DNA from: Pleurotus djamor
Lineage: Eukaryota; Basidiomycota; Agaricomycetes; Agaricales; Pleurotaceae
Reading direction: 5' to 3'
DNA: 64,000 nucleotides
NCBI GenBank assembly: GCA_029747585.1
Contig: JAPEVF010000014.1
Coordinates: 1-64,000 of the forward strand
The notes under the pieces are model-generated. The model searched no databases and was not told where the DNA came from. It worked only from the letters and a program-made list of their open reading frames with translations. Positions 1 to 9,361 of the stretch are shown here, piece by piece. Position numbers and translations under genes: made by a program. Position 1 is the first letter of the stretch. The number at the start of each line of letters is the position of its first letter.

Positions 1-1
1 C

Positions 2-133
2 GAGGCAAACATAGTCAACACCTCACCTCGAGCTTTCAACACAATGGTGGGGTTGCGCCATTTACTGCTGAACCTCTGCGTCCTCATGTACGACCAGGGT
101 GCTGGCCAGCCCTCTGAACAGCACAGTGGGTGA
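2..133 (+). CDS. Possible 3' end of an unrecognised gene entering from the left
   Basis: One plus-strand frame is open from base 2 to a TGA at 131-133 (43 codons) with a plausible protein-like composition, including the stretch MVGLRHLLLNLCVLMYDQG. The reading frame ends five bases before the EMC1-derived duplicated block begins, so the block may have landed directly behind this gene. No family is recognised and a chance open frame of this length is possible. Confidence 0.2.
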   Translation, partial: EANIVNTSPRAFNTMVGLRHLLLNLCVLMYDQGAGQPSEQHSG

Positions 134-431
134 TCATAGCTGCACGAAGGTCAATTCGCGTTCCACTGAGCCGTCAAAACCTAGCCACCTTACCCACTGT
201 TCCATTTGAAGGCTCCAAAGCACCCAGCACATTGCTAGCCGTCGCTGAAAGGACAATACTTCTTGTCGATGTCGAACCGACTCTGTGAAATATGGGTGCA
301 GTAGACGGAGATTCTGTGAGTGGGACGCCAATGAGTTTCTTGTGCCAGTCCAGCACCCCGACATCAGATTCGTGTAGGGCCCATGATATGGAGGAGAAGA
401 GTGCGACGATGAGGAAGGTGGGTGGTCGCAT
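84..431 (-). pseudogene. EMC1 exon 1 duplicate, truncated and fused in frame to unrelated sequence
   Basis: This is a second copy of the first exon (194-431) and complete first intron (140-193) of the EMC1 gene at 7886-9361. Exon 1 encodes a signal peptide (starting MRPPTFLIVALFSSISWA) and the start of the EMC1 luminal propeller (HESDVGVLDWHKKLIGVPL, then SATASNVLGALEPSNGTV). EMC1 homology stops two bases after the intron acceptor. Splicing would join exon 1 in frame to unrelated sequence that runs to a TGA at 84-86, giving a predicted secreted chimera of 97 residues. No beta-propeller could form. It is most likely a duplication remnant, but the signal peptide, splice sites and frame are all intact, so expression of a short secreted product cannot be excluded. 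Confidence 0.7.
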
Positions 432-675
432 TCAAAGCGTTGGCGGATGTGTCGTACGGCGAGAGCTGAGAGCAACGGAGTTCGGACGCCAACACGTGGG
501 TTTCTCCCGACTCCTATTTACATATCAGGAAACTCGACAGGAGTCAGCGAGGACCTTCCTCTGGTTCTACACCTGGGAACGTAGCAGGATCTTTTCGCCT
601 TGATCCACCGTGACAAAAGCATGAAGCAGCCGAAGGACTGATTTTCCTGCCACAGAAACAACTCACATCTCTCTG
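138..675. repeat. Dispersed duplication, copy 1 (EMC1 exon 1 and promoter)
   Basis: This block matches 9068-9603 in the same orientation, about 8.9 kb away. From 138 to about 505 I see no difference from copy 2 apart from two N positions there. From about 507 to 675, upstream of the EMC1 start, I count roughly a dozen substitutions plus a small indel. The left boundary sits at the intron 1/exon 2 junction of EMC1; to the right, tRNA-Arg sequence follows within 15 bases. Confidence 0.85.
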
Positions 676-689
676 ACCATATCCACTCA

Positions 690-734
690 GACCACCGCAG
701 GGGTCGAACCTGCAATCTCCTGATTCGTAGTCAG
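690..734 (-). pseudogene. tRNA-Arg(ACG) 3'-half remnant
   Basis: These 45 bases equal the anticodon loop, 3' anticodon stem, variable loop, T arm and 3' acceptor strand of the intact tRNA gene at 9751-9822, with identical anticodon ACG and T arm. Beyond 734, where the D arm and 5' acceptor strand should be, the sequence no longer pairs with the acceptor 3' strand GGTGGTC. It is therefore a truncated tRNA gene marking the right end of the EMC1-linked duplication. Confidence 0.7.
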
Positions 735-740
735 CCGCGT

Positions 741-1733
741 TCGCATCATTCCCCCATCTTTTCCCCACTCACGCACCCTCTTCGACCCATTTTGCAGCCC
801 TTCCAACACCAAAAACACAGCCACCGCCCACATCCAACACCCATCGATCCCCGCATATTCGCTGTTTGACGAGGGAATGGTGGGTTTCGTTCTCTCGCAT
901 TTGCCCCATCCAACCCTCTCTGACCCTTTCTCAGCTCCCTTCCAACCCCACTCTCACCTCGCAACCTCTCCCTTCTTCCCTCCCTTCCATCCACCATCTC
1001 TCCCTTCCAGCAAGCCACTCCACTCTATGAACACACACTCAAGCCTCCAAGGAAAAGGATGAACACGCATTTTGCTCAATTGAGATGAGAGCGGCACTAG
1101 CTTTATTTCGGTGAGTAGTCTACATGCATACATGATTGGATATGGCTTACACTACGTACAGCTACACTACCCAAACCTCTCCACGTCCTCCCCCGCCCAA
1201 GGGACCCTTCCTCGCACCCACAACCACTCTCAGTCACGAAACGGCTGTCAACCACTTTCCGCCCAAGACGCGACCCTTCATCCTTCCACCTACACCCGTC
1301 AAAGTCAGCAAAATCACTTCGAGCCCAATATAAATGACTGACCATGTGTTCTTGGCACGAAAACGGCTTTTTAGCCTCCAACGGACCACTCAGCCCCTTC
1401 CACTCAACCATACCGCCCCCAGCCTTCCCTATACATCCATCAGCACGGACAAAATGACTCTGGAAACGACTCGAAACGACTTACCAATGTTTTTTCGGCT
1501 GTTTACGCTCGAAAACGGCCCTCAAGAAATTTTTCGACGACGAACGCGTTTCCTCTTCAAACCTTTCGCAAACTCGACCAGAGATACCCTGAGCATGTGG
1601 CTGCATGTGGGTATCGTCGCCGGACACGGGCGTTTCGAGGGGGTGAAGATATCGGGCAAGTTGTGCTGGGGGGAAGGGTGAACAGAGAGTCAGTCAAACG
1701 GACAGAGGTAGTCTCGTAACACGATGATAAGTA
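741..1733. other. Stretch without a supported gene
   Basis: The first 300 bases are strongly pyrimidine-rich on the plus strand (runs of CTCTCCCTTC type), and every open frame there is low complexity. From about 1100 to 1700 there are short open frames on both strands without splice support or recognisable motifs. The end of the minus-strand repeated-module region may extend into this stretch, but I see no clear 3' end. Confidence 0.4.
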
Positions 1734-1734
1734 C

Positions 1735-3833
1735 TCACATATGTCTTCTATACCTCCAATACATCTTTTCCGTTTGTTCTTTCACGCGCCGGGGTGATTT
1801 TTGAGGTTGCCGTCTCGGGGGGTAGGTCATGGATGGATCACTAACATCTTTATTCAGGGCCTCGGGATCATGATAGAAGATGCTCATGAGACATACCTTC
1901 AAGGTGCCGACACGTTCCAGCCGAACGGATAGGTTGCGAACGAGGAAATACATCATCTACCCTGGAGGGGGGAGAATCAAAGAATCATAAATTCGTGAGT
2001 ACCGCGTGCAGTAACGGCTACGAATTGACTCACATATCCTTCGTATAGGTCCTCCCTTCGTACTCCCAGCGCTTCCCCGGCGTTTCCGACGATTTCAAAA
2101 ATTTCGACCATGGGGGACGTTCATGGTCGAAATTTCAAAATCTCACCCTACCCTCCCACAAACCTATGGCCATGTGCGCATATGACGTACCAACACGGCT
2201 GTATGGTTCGTTTCGGTCAGCGTTTCGGCATTCTGAAGTAATTCAAGAATTTCTCCGACCTGCGGAGGAAATATGATGGTCACATCTAAACCATCCATAT
2301 CAGCGACGTCCAAAGTCATTGAAAAGATGCACGGAGCACGTACCTCGAAGGGAAAACAAGAACCTAAGCGAACCATCCCGATTCGATGCCGCAATGCAAC
2401 ATGTTGGTCGGGCAGGATGACTTTGGGGGGAATTTCCGAGGGTCGTGCTAGCCTGTCGTAAACTCGGGGCAAGGTGACGAGATGTGTTGGGAATCTGGGG
2501 GTGTGGTTGGATTTGGGCAGAGATTCGGGGTTGTGGGGATATTCGAGAATTTGTGACGCGGTGAGGGGAGAATCAAAGGTAATGTCTGCGATATTGATGT
2601 TAGTGCGGTGCTGGCGATGCTAAATGATGACTAGATGACGTACCTTTAATTCCCAGCAAGAACCAGCCCTGTCCATCACGATTCGAGCTTGTAAATCAAG
2701 ATTTTGAACGGCCGGGGTGGCTTGGACTGACTTGTCATAAACCCATCCCACCCTCTTCTCAACTCGGCTGGACATGCGCATGGGACCCAGAACCTCGGGG
2801 ATATACTTGGTTAAGGCCAGCGTTTCGTGGTTGACGAGTTATTCAGCCATTTGTGACGCGCGCGCAGGGGACACATCCTGAATACTCTTTTCAGGGCTCG
2901 GTAAACAGCCATAGACGACGTGGGGATGACGTACCGTGATATGGAAACGTCCAGCGAACCGTTCCTTCAAGGTTCGAGTGAGGAAACTCAACATTCTGTC
3001 AGGAAGGGTGAAAATGCGAAAATCATGATTAGTGATTGCAAGCGTCATTTCAGCGATTCAGGAACACTTACTTTCGTATCCCAGCCCATTAACGCTCCTT
3101 CTCCCCACCCTATACCGGCGATTTTCGGCAATTCAAGATTTTCGGCGCGAGGAAATGGGTCATACCGCAAATTCTGAAATCGAAGACTAGGCCTTTGTAA
3201 ACTCGGTCAAGGGTGCGCCAGTGACGTAGAAACATGGGTACGTACGAATTATTCATCAGGATGGCGAACTGCGTTGGTGAATCAAGTTTTGCAGATCGGT
3301 CGCGGGGAAATATCAACCTAGACCGTTCAATATCATCGTCAGCGCTTCGTAAACTCGGGAGAATAAGGGTGTATGACGTACCTCACAGGGACGTATGGTC
3401 GCAACCCGGGGAAATGAGTCTGTGAGGGGGAACGGATGATTTCGCTCCGAGGAGGAGAGTTGAGGCCAGCGCCCTCAGAAGTCGGTCTACCCTTTCGCAA
3501 ACTCGGCCATAGCGACCCCAATGACGTATGGACATGGTGATATAAGCAGCGTTAAGCAGCGTAACAAAGTAGATCCGTAAATCTGCGATTTGTGGGGTAG
3601 AGGTGAGTTTCGGGTGTTTTGACAAGAAAAGGTTTAGTACTCACCTCCGCCACTTGTAGCCTTCGAACCATGTCGGTAAACGGTCTATCCTTACGTCCCT
3701 GTAGGTACCGCACACCTCCGTTATGGCTGGGATTAGCTATGGTGAGATTTCGTGCAGGAAGGGGGAAAAGGGAAAAATCAGAGATTTGTGAGTAAATGAT
3801 TATTGAACCGCAATGAATCCACTCACATGTCAT
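1735..3833 (-). other. Unrecognised region of repeated exon-like modules, possible multi-exon gene or relic
   Basis: On the minus strand several open segments end at good donors (GTACGT, GTAAGT, GTGAGT) and start at CAG acceptors, at spacings of roughly 150-300 bp. The clearest exon is 2344-2585, containing ASQILEYPHNPESLPKSNHT and later RVYDRLARPSEIPPKVILPD. A related segment lies near 2190-2290 (VGEILELLQNAETLTETNHT) and another, broken by a stop, near 2644-2870 (ASQMAE, then LVNHETLALTKYIPEVL). A third module type recurs near 3200-3550 (MFLRHWRTLDRVYKGL and MSIRHWGRYGRVCERV). The DNA motif CGYAAACTCGG recurs near 2457, 3197, 3348 and 3496. The recurrence in protein space argues for exon duplication. 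In-frame stops in some modules argue for decay. No family is recognised. Confidence 0.35.
2099..2135. repeat. Perfect 14-bp inverted repeat (hairpin)
   Basis: AAATTTCGACCATG at 2099-2112 is matched by its exact reverse complement at 2122-2135, with a 9-base loop. It lies in the intervening sequence of the repeated-module region. Role unknown. Confidence 0.8.
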
Positions 3834-3996
3834 TCTAGGACATCTGGAAATTATTCCCCGCCGATCTGGGCCGGCCCGTTTGGCTCTTTGGGTTGGAAAC
3901 TTGAACGTTCAAGACAGGACTCACCGAAGAATAAAGATTCCCACCGCCGAAACTCTTTGTTACCGGACATGGGATGGAAGACCTAAAATAGGCAGG

Positions 3997-4430
3997 AGGT
4001 GTAGGCAGATGGGGATGAGTAGGTATACTCGAGGTCGTTGGTGAGATGGAGATGATGTAGAAGCCTGGAAACAAGGTGAGTGGAGATGTACTTGGTGAAC
4101 GAAGAGGTCCGCACTCACCGAAAACAGACTCTAGGTGCCTCAGGGACACAGGTGGTCCAGGGACTCGGAATAGAGGCTGCAAAGGGGGGATGGGAGGTGT
4201 AGGCAGACGGGGATGGGTAGAGTGGTGAACCATGAGGTCCGTAGGTCCCCCAGGGACAGAAGTATTCCAGGGACTCAGAATGGAGGCTGTGAAGGGGAGA
4301 TGAGAGGTGTAGGCAGATGGGGATGAGTCAGAACTCACCGAAAACAGACTCAAGGTGGCTCAGGAACTCAGAAGAGAGGCTGCGAAGGGCAGATTTCACG
4401 GATGGGAGGTGTAGGCAGATGGGGATGAGT
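3997..4430. repeat. Minisatellite-like tandem repeat, four units of roughly 100-200 bp
   Basis: A 24-base core, AGGTGTAGGCAGAYGGGGAT followed by GRGT, occurs at 3997-4020, 4195-4218, 4305-4328 and 4407-4430. Between cores are shared blocks such as CTCACCGAAAACAGACTC and CCAGGGACTCRGAAT. Part of the core (TAGGCAGACGGGGATGAGT) recurs once more at 5414-5432, directly beside a TATA box. The Ser/Pro-rich minus-strand open frame across this stretch is a by-product of the repeat. Confidence 0.75.
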
Positions 4431-4537
4431 AGAGTGGGTGCGAGATCAGGTACCCGAACAAGTAGGTCAGTTTCTCGATGACGTCTCAAGTGGGGAGGTA
4501 CTCACCGAGTAGTATTCTTTTAGCCGGAGCGGTGAGC

Positions 4538-5060
4538 TACGAAACACGATCGGTCGGCTCGCTTAGTGAGAACAATGAAGAAGCAAGTCGGAGGAAAATG
4601 TACGTACTACGTGTGCCCTGGTCTAGGCATCGTCCACGTCGCCCACGTCGTGCTCGTCGTTGTCGACGACAACGACCCCGCGTACTGGGTAGGTGCGCTG
4701 GGATATCTAAGAAACTCTAGTAGTCAGTAAAGGGCATAATGAAAATTGAAAATTTACTTACCGATGAAAATCCATACCTGCCGCAACTTCGACCTAAAAG
4801 TCAGGAAATGGTCAATAAGCAAAGATTAAGATAGAGAGAGTCACAAATGTTAGTAGTCGTGGAATGGACGAGTCAGAATCAATGATGAATTTGGTTCCGA
4901 AGCATTGAGTGAGTTAATGACTTACTAACGAAAGTGCAAGTTGACGAAAAAAAGAAATACTTGACTGGATAATGAAAGGACTACGAGATAATTGAAGTCG
5001 TCAACATTGAGGGTTTATTTAAAAGAATTATAGGACTTACCGAGCATTCATGACAACCAT
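4538..5060 (-). CDS. Candidate micro-exon gene for a small Arg-rich protein, unrecognised
   Basis: Minus-strand splice signals define a run of tiny exons downstream of the TATA box at 5410-5417: a CT-rich non-coding exon ending at 5268, exon 5180-5207, exon 5041-5120, exon 4930-4964, exon 4762-4793 and a last exon from 4716. The first ATG that stays open across the junctions is at 5058-5060. It gives a product beginning MVVMNARQVFLFFVNLHF, followed by an Arg/Cys-rich part (RGRCRRQRRARRGRRGRC) and a TAG at 4538-4540, about 85 residues in all. Donors are GTAAGT or GTATGG type except GTTAGT at 4930. An upstream ATG in the third exon opens only a very short frame, so the transcript could instead be non-coding. 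No homology is claimed. Confidence 0.3.
4656..4676. repeat. Perfect 10-bp inverted repeat with one-base spacer
   Basis: GTCGTTGTCG (4656-4665) is followed after a single A by its exact reverse complement CGACAACGAC (4667-4676). It lies inside the Arg-codon-rich last exon of the candidate micro-exon gene. Confidence 0.75.
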
Positions 5061-5409
5061 CACAGAGTCGACATGAGTGACATGGGTGATTGATACCTGA
5101 GTCTTGATGTGCGCGTCCGTCTACATTCAAATGAATGTCAATGACGATACCAAGTGATCAGCAATGAGCGATGACTTACCAAGAGCTGAAGCGTTTGAAG
5201 ATTAGTTCTAGATGAAAATAAAAGGTCAGTAATAAGATTAGACGTCGGTGTCAAGGGATAAGCCTACCAGAGTGTGGAAGTAGAGAAATGGCACTGTTGC
5301 CGTTGCGAACACTTGGGATCGAGAGAGTCAGAGGAGATGAGAGAGAGAGGTAGAGAAGAGAAGAGAAGGTGAGAGGAGATGGAGAACTTGAGGCAAAGTT
5401 GGCCCAGTA

Positions 5410-5417
5410 TTTATAGG
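5410..5417 (-). promoter_or_regulatory. TATA box with CT-rich leader
   Basis: Read on the minus strand, the bases are TATAAATA, followed about 30 bases downstream by a long CT-rich leader (about 5385-5290) without an ATG. The same box-plus-leader layout precedes the gene at 58881. It drives leftward transcription into the micro-exon region. Confidence 0.55.
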
Positions 5418-5963
5418 CAGACGGGGATGAGTGCGTTATCGTGCGTTTCCGAATAGATGGCATTCCAGAGTGGCCGGAAAAAAANTTGTAGAATGATGCC
5501 ATTTCGGCTAAGACTTAAGCGAAGGGTCCTAGCGCCGAGGGACCCACACACTAGTGGGCCAAGTGACCGCTTGAAACGAAAGAACGGGCGAACAGTACGA
5601 GGAGGAGAGGGTTGCATTAGATTGCTCGCCGTTGTCCCTGGCCGAGTTCTGCTGGCATCTATCGACTGGTCCACGTCGCAGGTATACCACGGGCGCCTAT
5701 TTGTACAGTCAATGCATGAGCTACATGATGTGGAGGGTGAGTTTGACGAGGAACGATGAGGAGGAGGAGAAATAGGAGGAGAACAGGAGGAGCCTGAGTT
5801 GAACAAAAGTTCTCCCCACGACTGGAATTTTCAATTTGACTCTCTCATCTCATGTCTCAAGGATACATATACATCTACTTAGTAGCTCAGTACTACAAAT
5901 TGCGATGGAATTGACGGTGGGGAGGTGGTTGCGAATATCTGGTGAACCCTGAGTAGCCGACCC

Positions 5964-7337
5964 CTGAGGGACTTGGGCGGCGCTTCCACATCGGACTTTG
6001 AAACACTTCCCTTTCCTCTCCACCACCACCATCGTTCCGCCGCCTATGCCTTCCCTGTCCTCCGCGCTACGATAACGCAGACTTGGTTTATTCTGGGATA
6101 TACTTGGCTGAGCTTGGTATTTTTCTCCGGCCTCCCTTTTCTTCGTGAGTTATTTTTTTTTCCTCTCACGGAACCGATGGACTCGACTTTTCTAATCGTC
6201 GTTTTAACTTAGATTCCTCCTTGAACCCTCCCGTCCTTCTCCAACCTCTTTCCTTCGACTCTCGCGCATGTCTGACGTGGCTCGACATGTCTTTCGGAAG
6301 GTGCCGACCCGAAACAGGATGCCATGGACTCGACGTTTTCGTATTGCTCGTTCGAGTCGCGGCGAAGCTTCTAGAAGGATTCCTGACACTTATAACTGGT
6401 AAGAACATCATCTATTTTACTTTTGACTGTGCTGATCAACGTTGTATATACAGAAATGCTCCATTTTATCGGTACCTGCGCCGCCTGCTCTCCTCCCACC
6501 CGAATCCCAGAATGAAGCATATCAAGACAGAAACCCTCGAATTTACACGTAAAACAGTGCCTCCAGCCCGTTCAAGTGACTCCTCGCAACTCGCAACCTC
6601 GCCGCTTTCGTACTCGCCACGTCACGACACGAAGGTGAGCATGGTGGCTTTTTTATTCATTTTCTCCGCTGATGAACGATATCTATACAGAACTTCTCCA
6701 TTTTATTGGTATCTCCTCCGCGTCAAGCCCCGAGCTCGGTGTTTTCGTTGGAACAAGGTACGTTGTGTTTTTTGTTTCGCTTATTAACGATGTATGTACA
6801 GATCTTCTCCATTTTATCACCCCCATGGATTTCTTTGCACCATTCGCGACCGTCCGACTCCCTCCTTTCGACTCGACACTCGCGCTTCATTTCTCCGACT
6901 TGCCTTACCCCGAAACAACGATAACTATATGGATCGACTCCATTTTATCAGCCCTACAAGACCTCAAGTAGAATGAGCGGAAACGAGCACTTTGGGCATT
7001 CTCCGTCACCCTCCGCCTTCATTTTCGAAGAATTTCTGTTTCGAAGCACCTCAAACGATCTCCTCGCTGCTATGGAGCTTTCTTCTGACGGGTACGTCTC
7101 GGCTATCCTCGTACATTGACGAATTGACCCGTTTTTTNGTTTTTAGTGACTCGAAGTCTCCTCGAAAATGACACCACCACCCCATTTCCTTCCCCGCTCT
7201 CGCCACCCCTCAAGATACCATCTTCGAGTGTGTTTCACGCAACCGACGGGATTGGGATTTTCGTAGGATCGCCGGTTTTGGATTGGTCGGAGGATGGACT
7301 CGACAATCTCGTAGGAGTGAATTTATGTTCTGACTAG
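5964..7337 (+). other. Unrecognised plus-strand region with repeated exon starts, possible multi-exon gene
   Basis: Several intron-like segments end in TACAG and are followed by nearly the same exon start: AAATGCTCCATTTTATCGG at 6454, AACTTCTCCATTTTATTGG at 6691, ATCTTCTCCATTTTATCAC at 6802; a fourth CTCCATTTTATCAG lies near 6948 without an acceptor. Matching donors precede them (GTAAGA near 6400, GTGAGC near 6636, GTACGT near 6758). Earlier, GTGAGT near 6142 and an acceptor at 6212 frame another intron, and ATGGACTCGAC recurs near 6177 and 6323, with GATGGACTCGAC near 7294. The translated exon starts share LLHFI. The last open segment ends in LVGVNLCSD and a TAG at 7335-7337. No single continuous protein could be assembled with confidence and no family is recognised. 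Confidence 0.3.
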
Positions 7338-7885
7338 TCGTTTCTGTTTAGTCTTTCGTCCTCACCTCCCGACTCTAGCTTCAACGGAAGGAGCTCGTTG
7401 TGTCGAACGGTGAGCAGTAGAATAGGCGCCCGTCGAGTAGAACTTGAAATTTGCGTATATTGTAACGATGGAATAAAGACTTTGTTTTTCATGAAAATGG
7501 CCTTATTTCGAGTGAACAGCAATTGAGCAGGGTGAACGGAGCTGTTTATTTGTGCAGGGACTAGGAACTCTAGACTACTGATCGACGGGTACGGAAAAAG
7601 GTGTAAGCGACGGACTCGGAGGCGAAGAAGATGTGGGCAGAGGGGAGGAAATAAGTCTTGGGTCTGACGTGGCGAGGTGTATATAAGGAGGGAGGTTAGG
7701 TGCCGCCTTCCAGTACCCATTCCCTCCCCTTGTTATGCTGTCGTTATGCTGTCGTTACGCCGTCACCATCCACCTCTCGTAGCTGTAGTCACTAGTCTAC
7801 TCGCATGTACCTAGATAGTCCACGGAGAGGCCGGCATGCTGCTGGTCTCTCCGCTAATGAAAAGGGGATGAGCGCTACGCACCTA
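7338..7885. other. Stretch between the repeated-exon region and truncated EMC1
   Basis: No gene is supported. TATATAAGG at 7680-7688 could be a core promoter element in either direction; the leftward side is CT-rich like other leaders here. An 11-base motif (GTTATGCTGTC, third copy GTTACGCCGTC) is repeated three times at 7732-7764. The missing remainder of EMC1 would be expected to begin here and does not. Confidence 0.45.
7732..7764. repeat. 11-bp tandem repeat, three copies
   Basis: GTTATGCTGTC occurs twice in a row, followed by the variant GTTACGCCGTC. Confidence 0.8.
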
Positions 7886-9361
7886 TCAGAATCCCTTGAA
7901 TTTCAGTTCGACAACTCTCAAGGTAATCCCACGCATTTTTGTTCCAGGAAGTAACTCATTTTCACACGCTCCACGAACGCCCTGTATAGACGTCGACAGC
8001 GACTTGCTGAGAGGCATTGTATCAGCACAAGTGCATTGAAGCGCCGGATTCCAGTGAAATTTCCGAACCTTCAAGGTATGGGACCACCGTGCCCGTGCGA
8101 CGTAAGGGTTCCCGTTCTTATCCAACCCCCCAGCAAAGAGAGGCTCGGCATGCCCGCCATCCTAGTCGTAGGTCAGTACAAGGAACTTCACGCTCGAAAA
8201 GGCGGGCTAACCATCGGCGAGAACTCCCATATAGACTTCAGCGCGCTTTCATCAGACACAAGTTTGAAGAGTCGACTCGAACCATCATCCTTGACCCCGA
8301 TAAATCTCCCATGCTGACTGAGGCCTACGTCGTAAATGCGCTTGAACGCAGACCCTTTGATGGGAATGATGTTCGATTTGAGAGTCGGAGTAAGAGCCAT
8401 TGAATTCAGGGAGCCTTGATCAAGCCAGACAAGGCGTGGCGAAGGAGTCGACTCGGCTTCCCTCGCGTCTTGGATAACGATGAAATCGTGTAGACCATCT
8501 GATATATGAGAACTGATGTCTGAGGACTTGATCAGGGCACCAGTCTCTGCTGAGAGAATGACAACATGGAGCTTGTAAGAGTTGGGCCGCTTGGAGAGTC
8601 CTACGACGTATATCTCAGTCGCAGTCGCGACAATCTTGGAAAATACCAGTAGCGGGCTATTTGAAAGTTCCTTTTGAGCCGTATAAGGTATATGATATGC
8701 GGCTTACGCAGGCTTGTGCGACGTCCATGTCCATGCTGTCTTCCCCTCCGAGTCTAACCTCCGCACAGAAGCCCCGTTATGCAAGATATAGTAGCTTTGT
8801 GAATCTTTCGAAAACGTTACGAATGTGCCTAGGTGCCTCGGCTCCAGTATCTGACCATGCGATGGTTCGTGTAACCGTCGTTCTAAGATGAGACTTCCGT
8901 TCAAAGCATCAAAAGCGCGAAAANGTTGCGCCTCCGGTCCCAGATAAACTTGTCACGACTAGAGCTAGGTCGTAAGAAATGCAGCCGCGAAGAAAGCAAG
9001 ATCCCGAACCATTTTCATGAGCATAAAAACTCGCCACCGTGTCGTCCGAATCAAACACGTATCTCCAAGCTGCACGAAGGTCAATTCGCGTTCCACTGAG
9101 CCGTCAAAACCTAGCCACCTTACCCACTGTTCCATTTGAAGGCTCCAAAGCACCCAGCACATTGCTAGCCGTCGCTGAAAGGACAATACTTCTTGTCGAT
9201 GTCGAACCGACTCTGTGAAATNTGGGTGCAGTAGACGGAGATTCTGTGAGTGGGACGCCAATGAGTTTCTTGTGCCAGTCCAGCACCCCGACATCAGATT
9301 CGTGTAGGGCCCATGATATGGAGGAGAAGAGTGCGACGATGAGGAAGGTGGGTGGTCGCAT
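7886..9361 (-). CDS. EMC1: EMC1, ER membrane protein complex subunit 1, 3'-truncated
   Basis: EMC1 is the large luminal beta-propeller subunit of the ER membrane protein complex, which inserts and stabilises membrane proteins. Exon 1 (9124-9361) carries the signal peptide and the first propeller blade (LDWHKKLIGVPL). After the intron at 9070-9123 the protein continues with AWRYVFDSDDTVASFY, RAFDALNGSLILERRLHEP and, later, IYDVGLSQHGRF, IWEFSPM and LDKNGNPYVARARWSHTLK, all typical of fungal EMC1. The frame then reaches TGA followed at once by TAG at 7883-7888, after roughly 400 residues. The family is normally about 900-1000 residues with a C-terminal transmembrane anchor, which is absent. The 5' half is intact across several introns, so the truncation looks recent, or the rest lies elsewhere. 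Functional EMC1 activity from this copy is unlikely. Confidence 0.8.

Noticed and set aside
690..760. Second complete tRNA-Arg gene
   Set aside because: The 5' acceptor strand needed to pair with GGTGGTC is missing, so it is called a remnant.
741..1062. Protein-coding gene in the pyrimidine-rich stretch
   Set aside because: All frames are low complexity with no start context, splice chain or motif.
3835..4353. 172-codon Ser/Pro-rich minus-strand open frame
   Set aside because: Its repeats follow the DNA minisatellite, it is crossed by several splice-like sites, and it lacks any domain.
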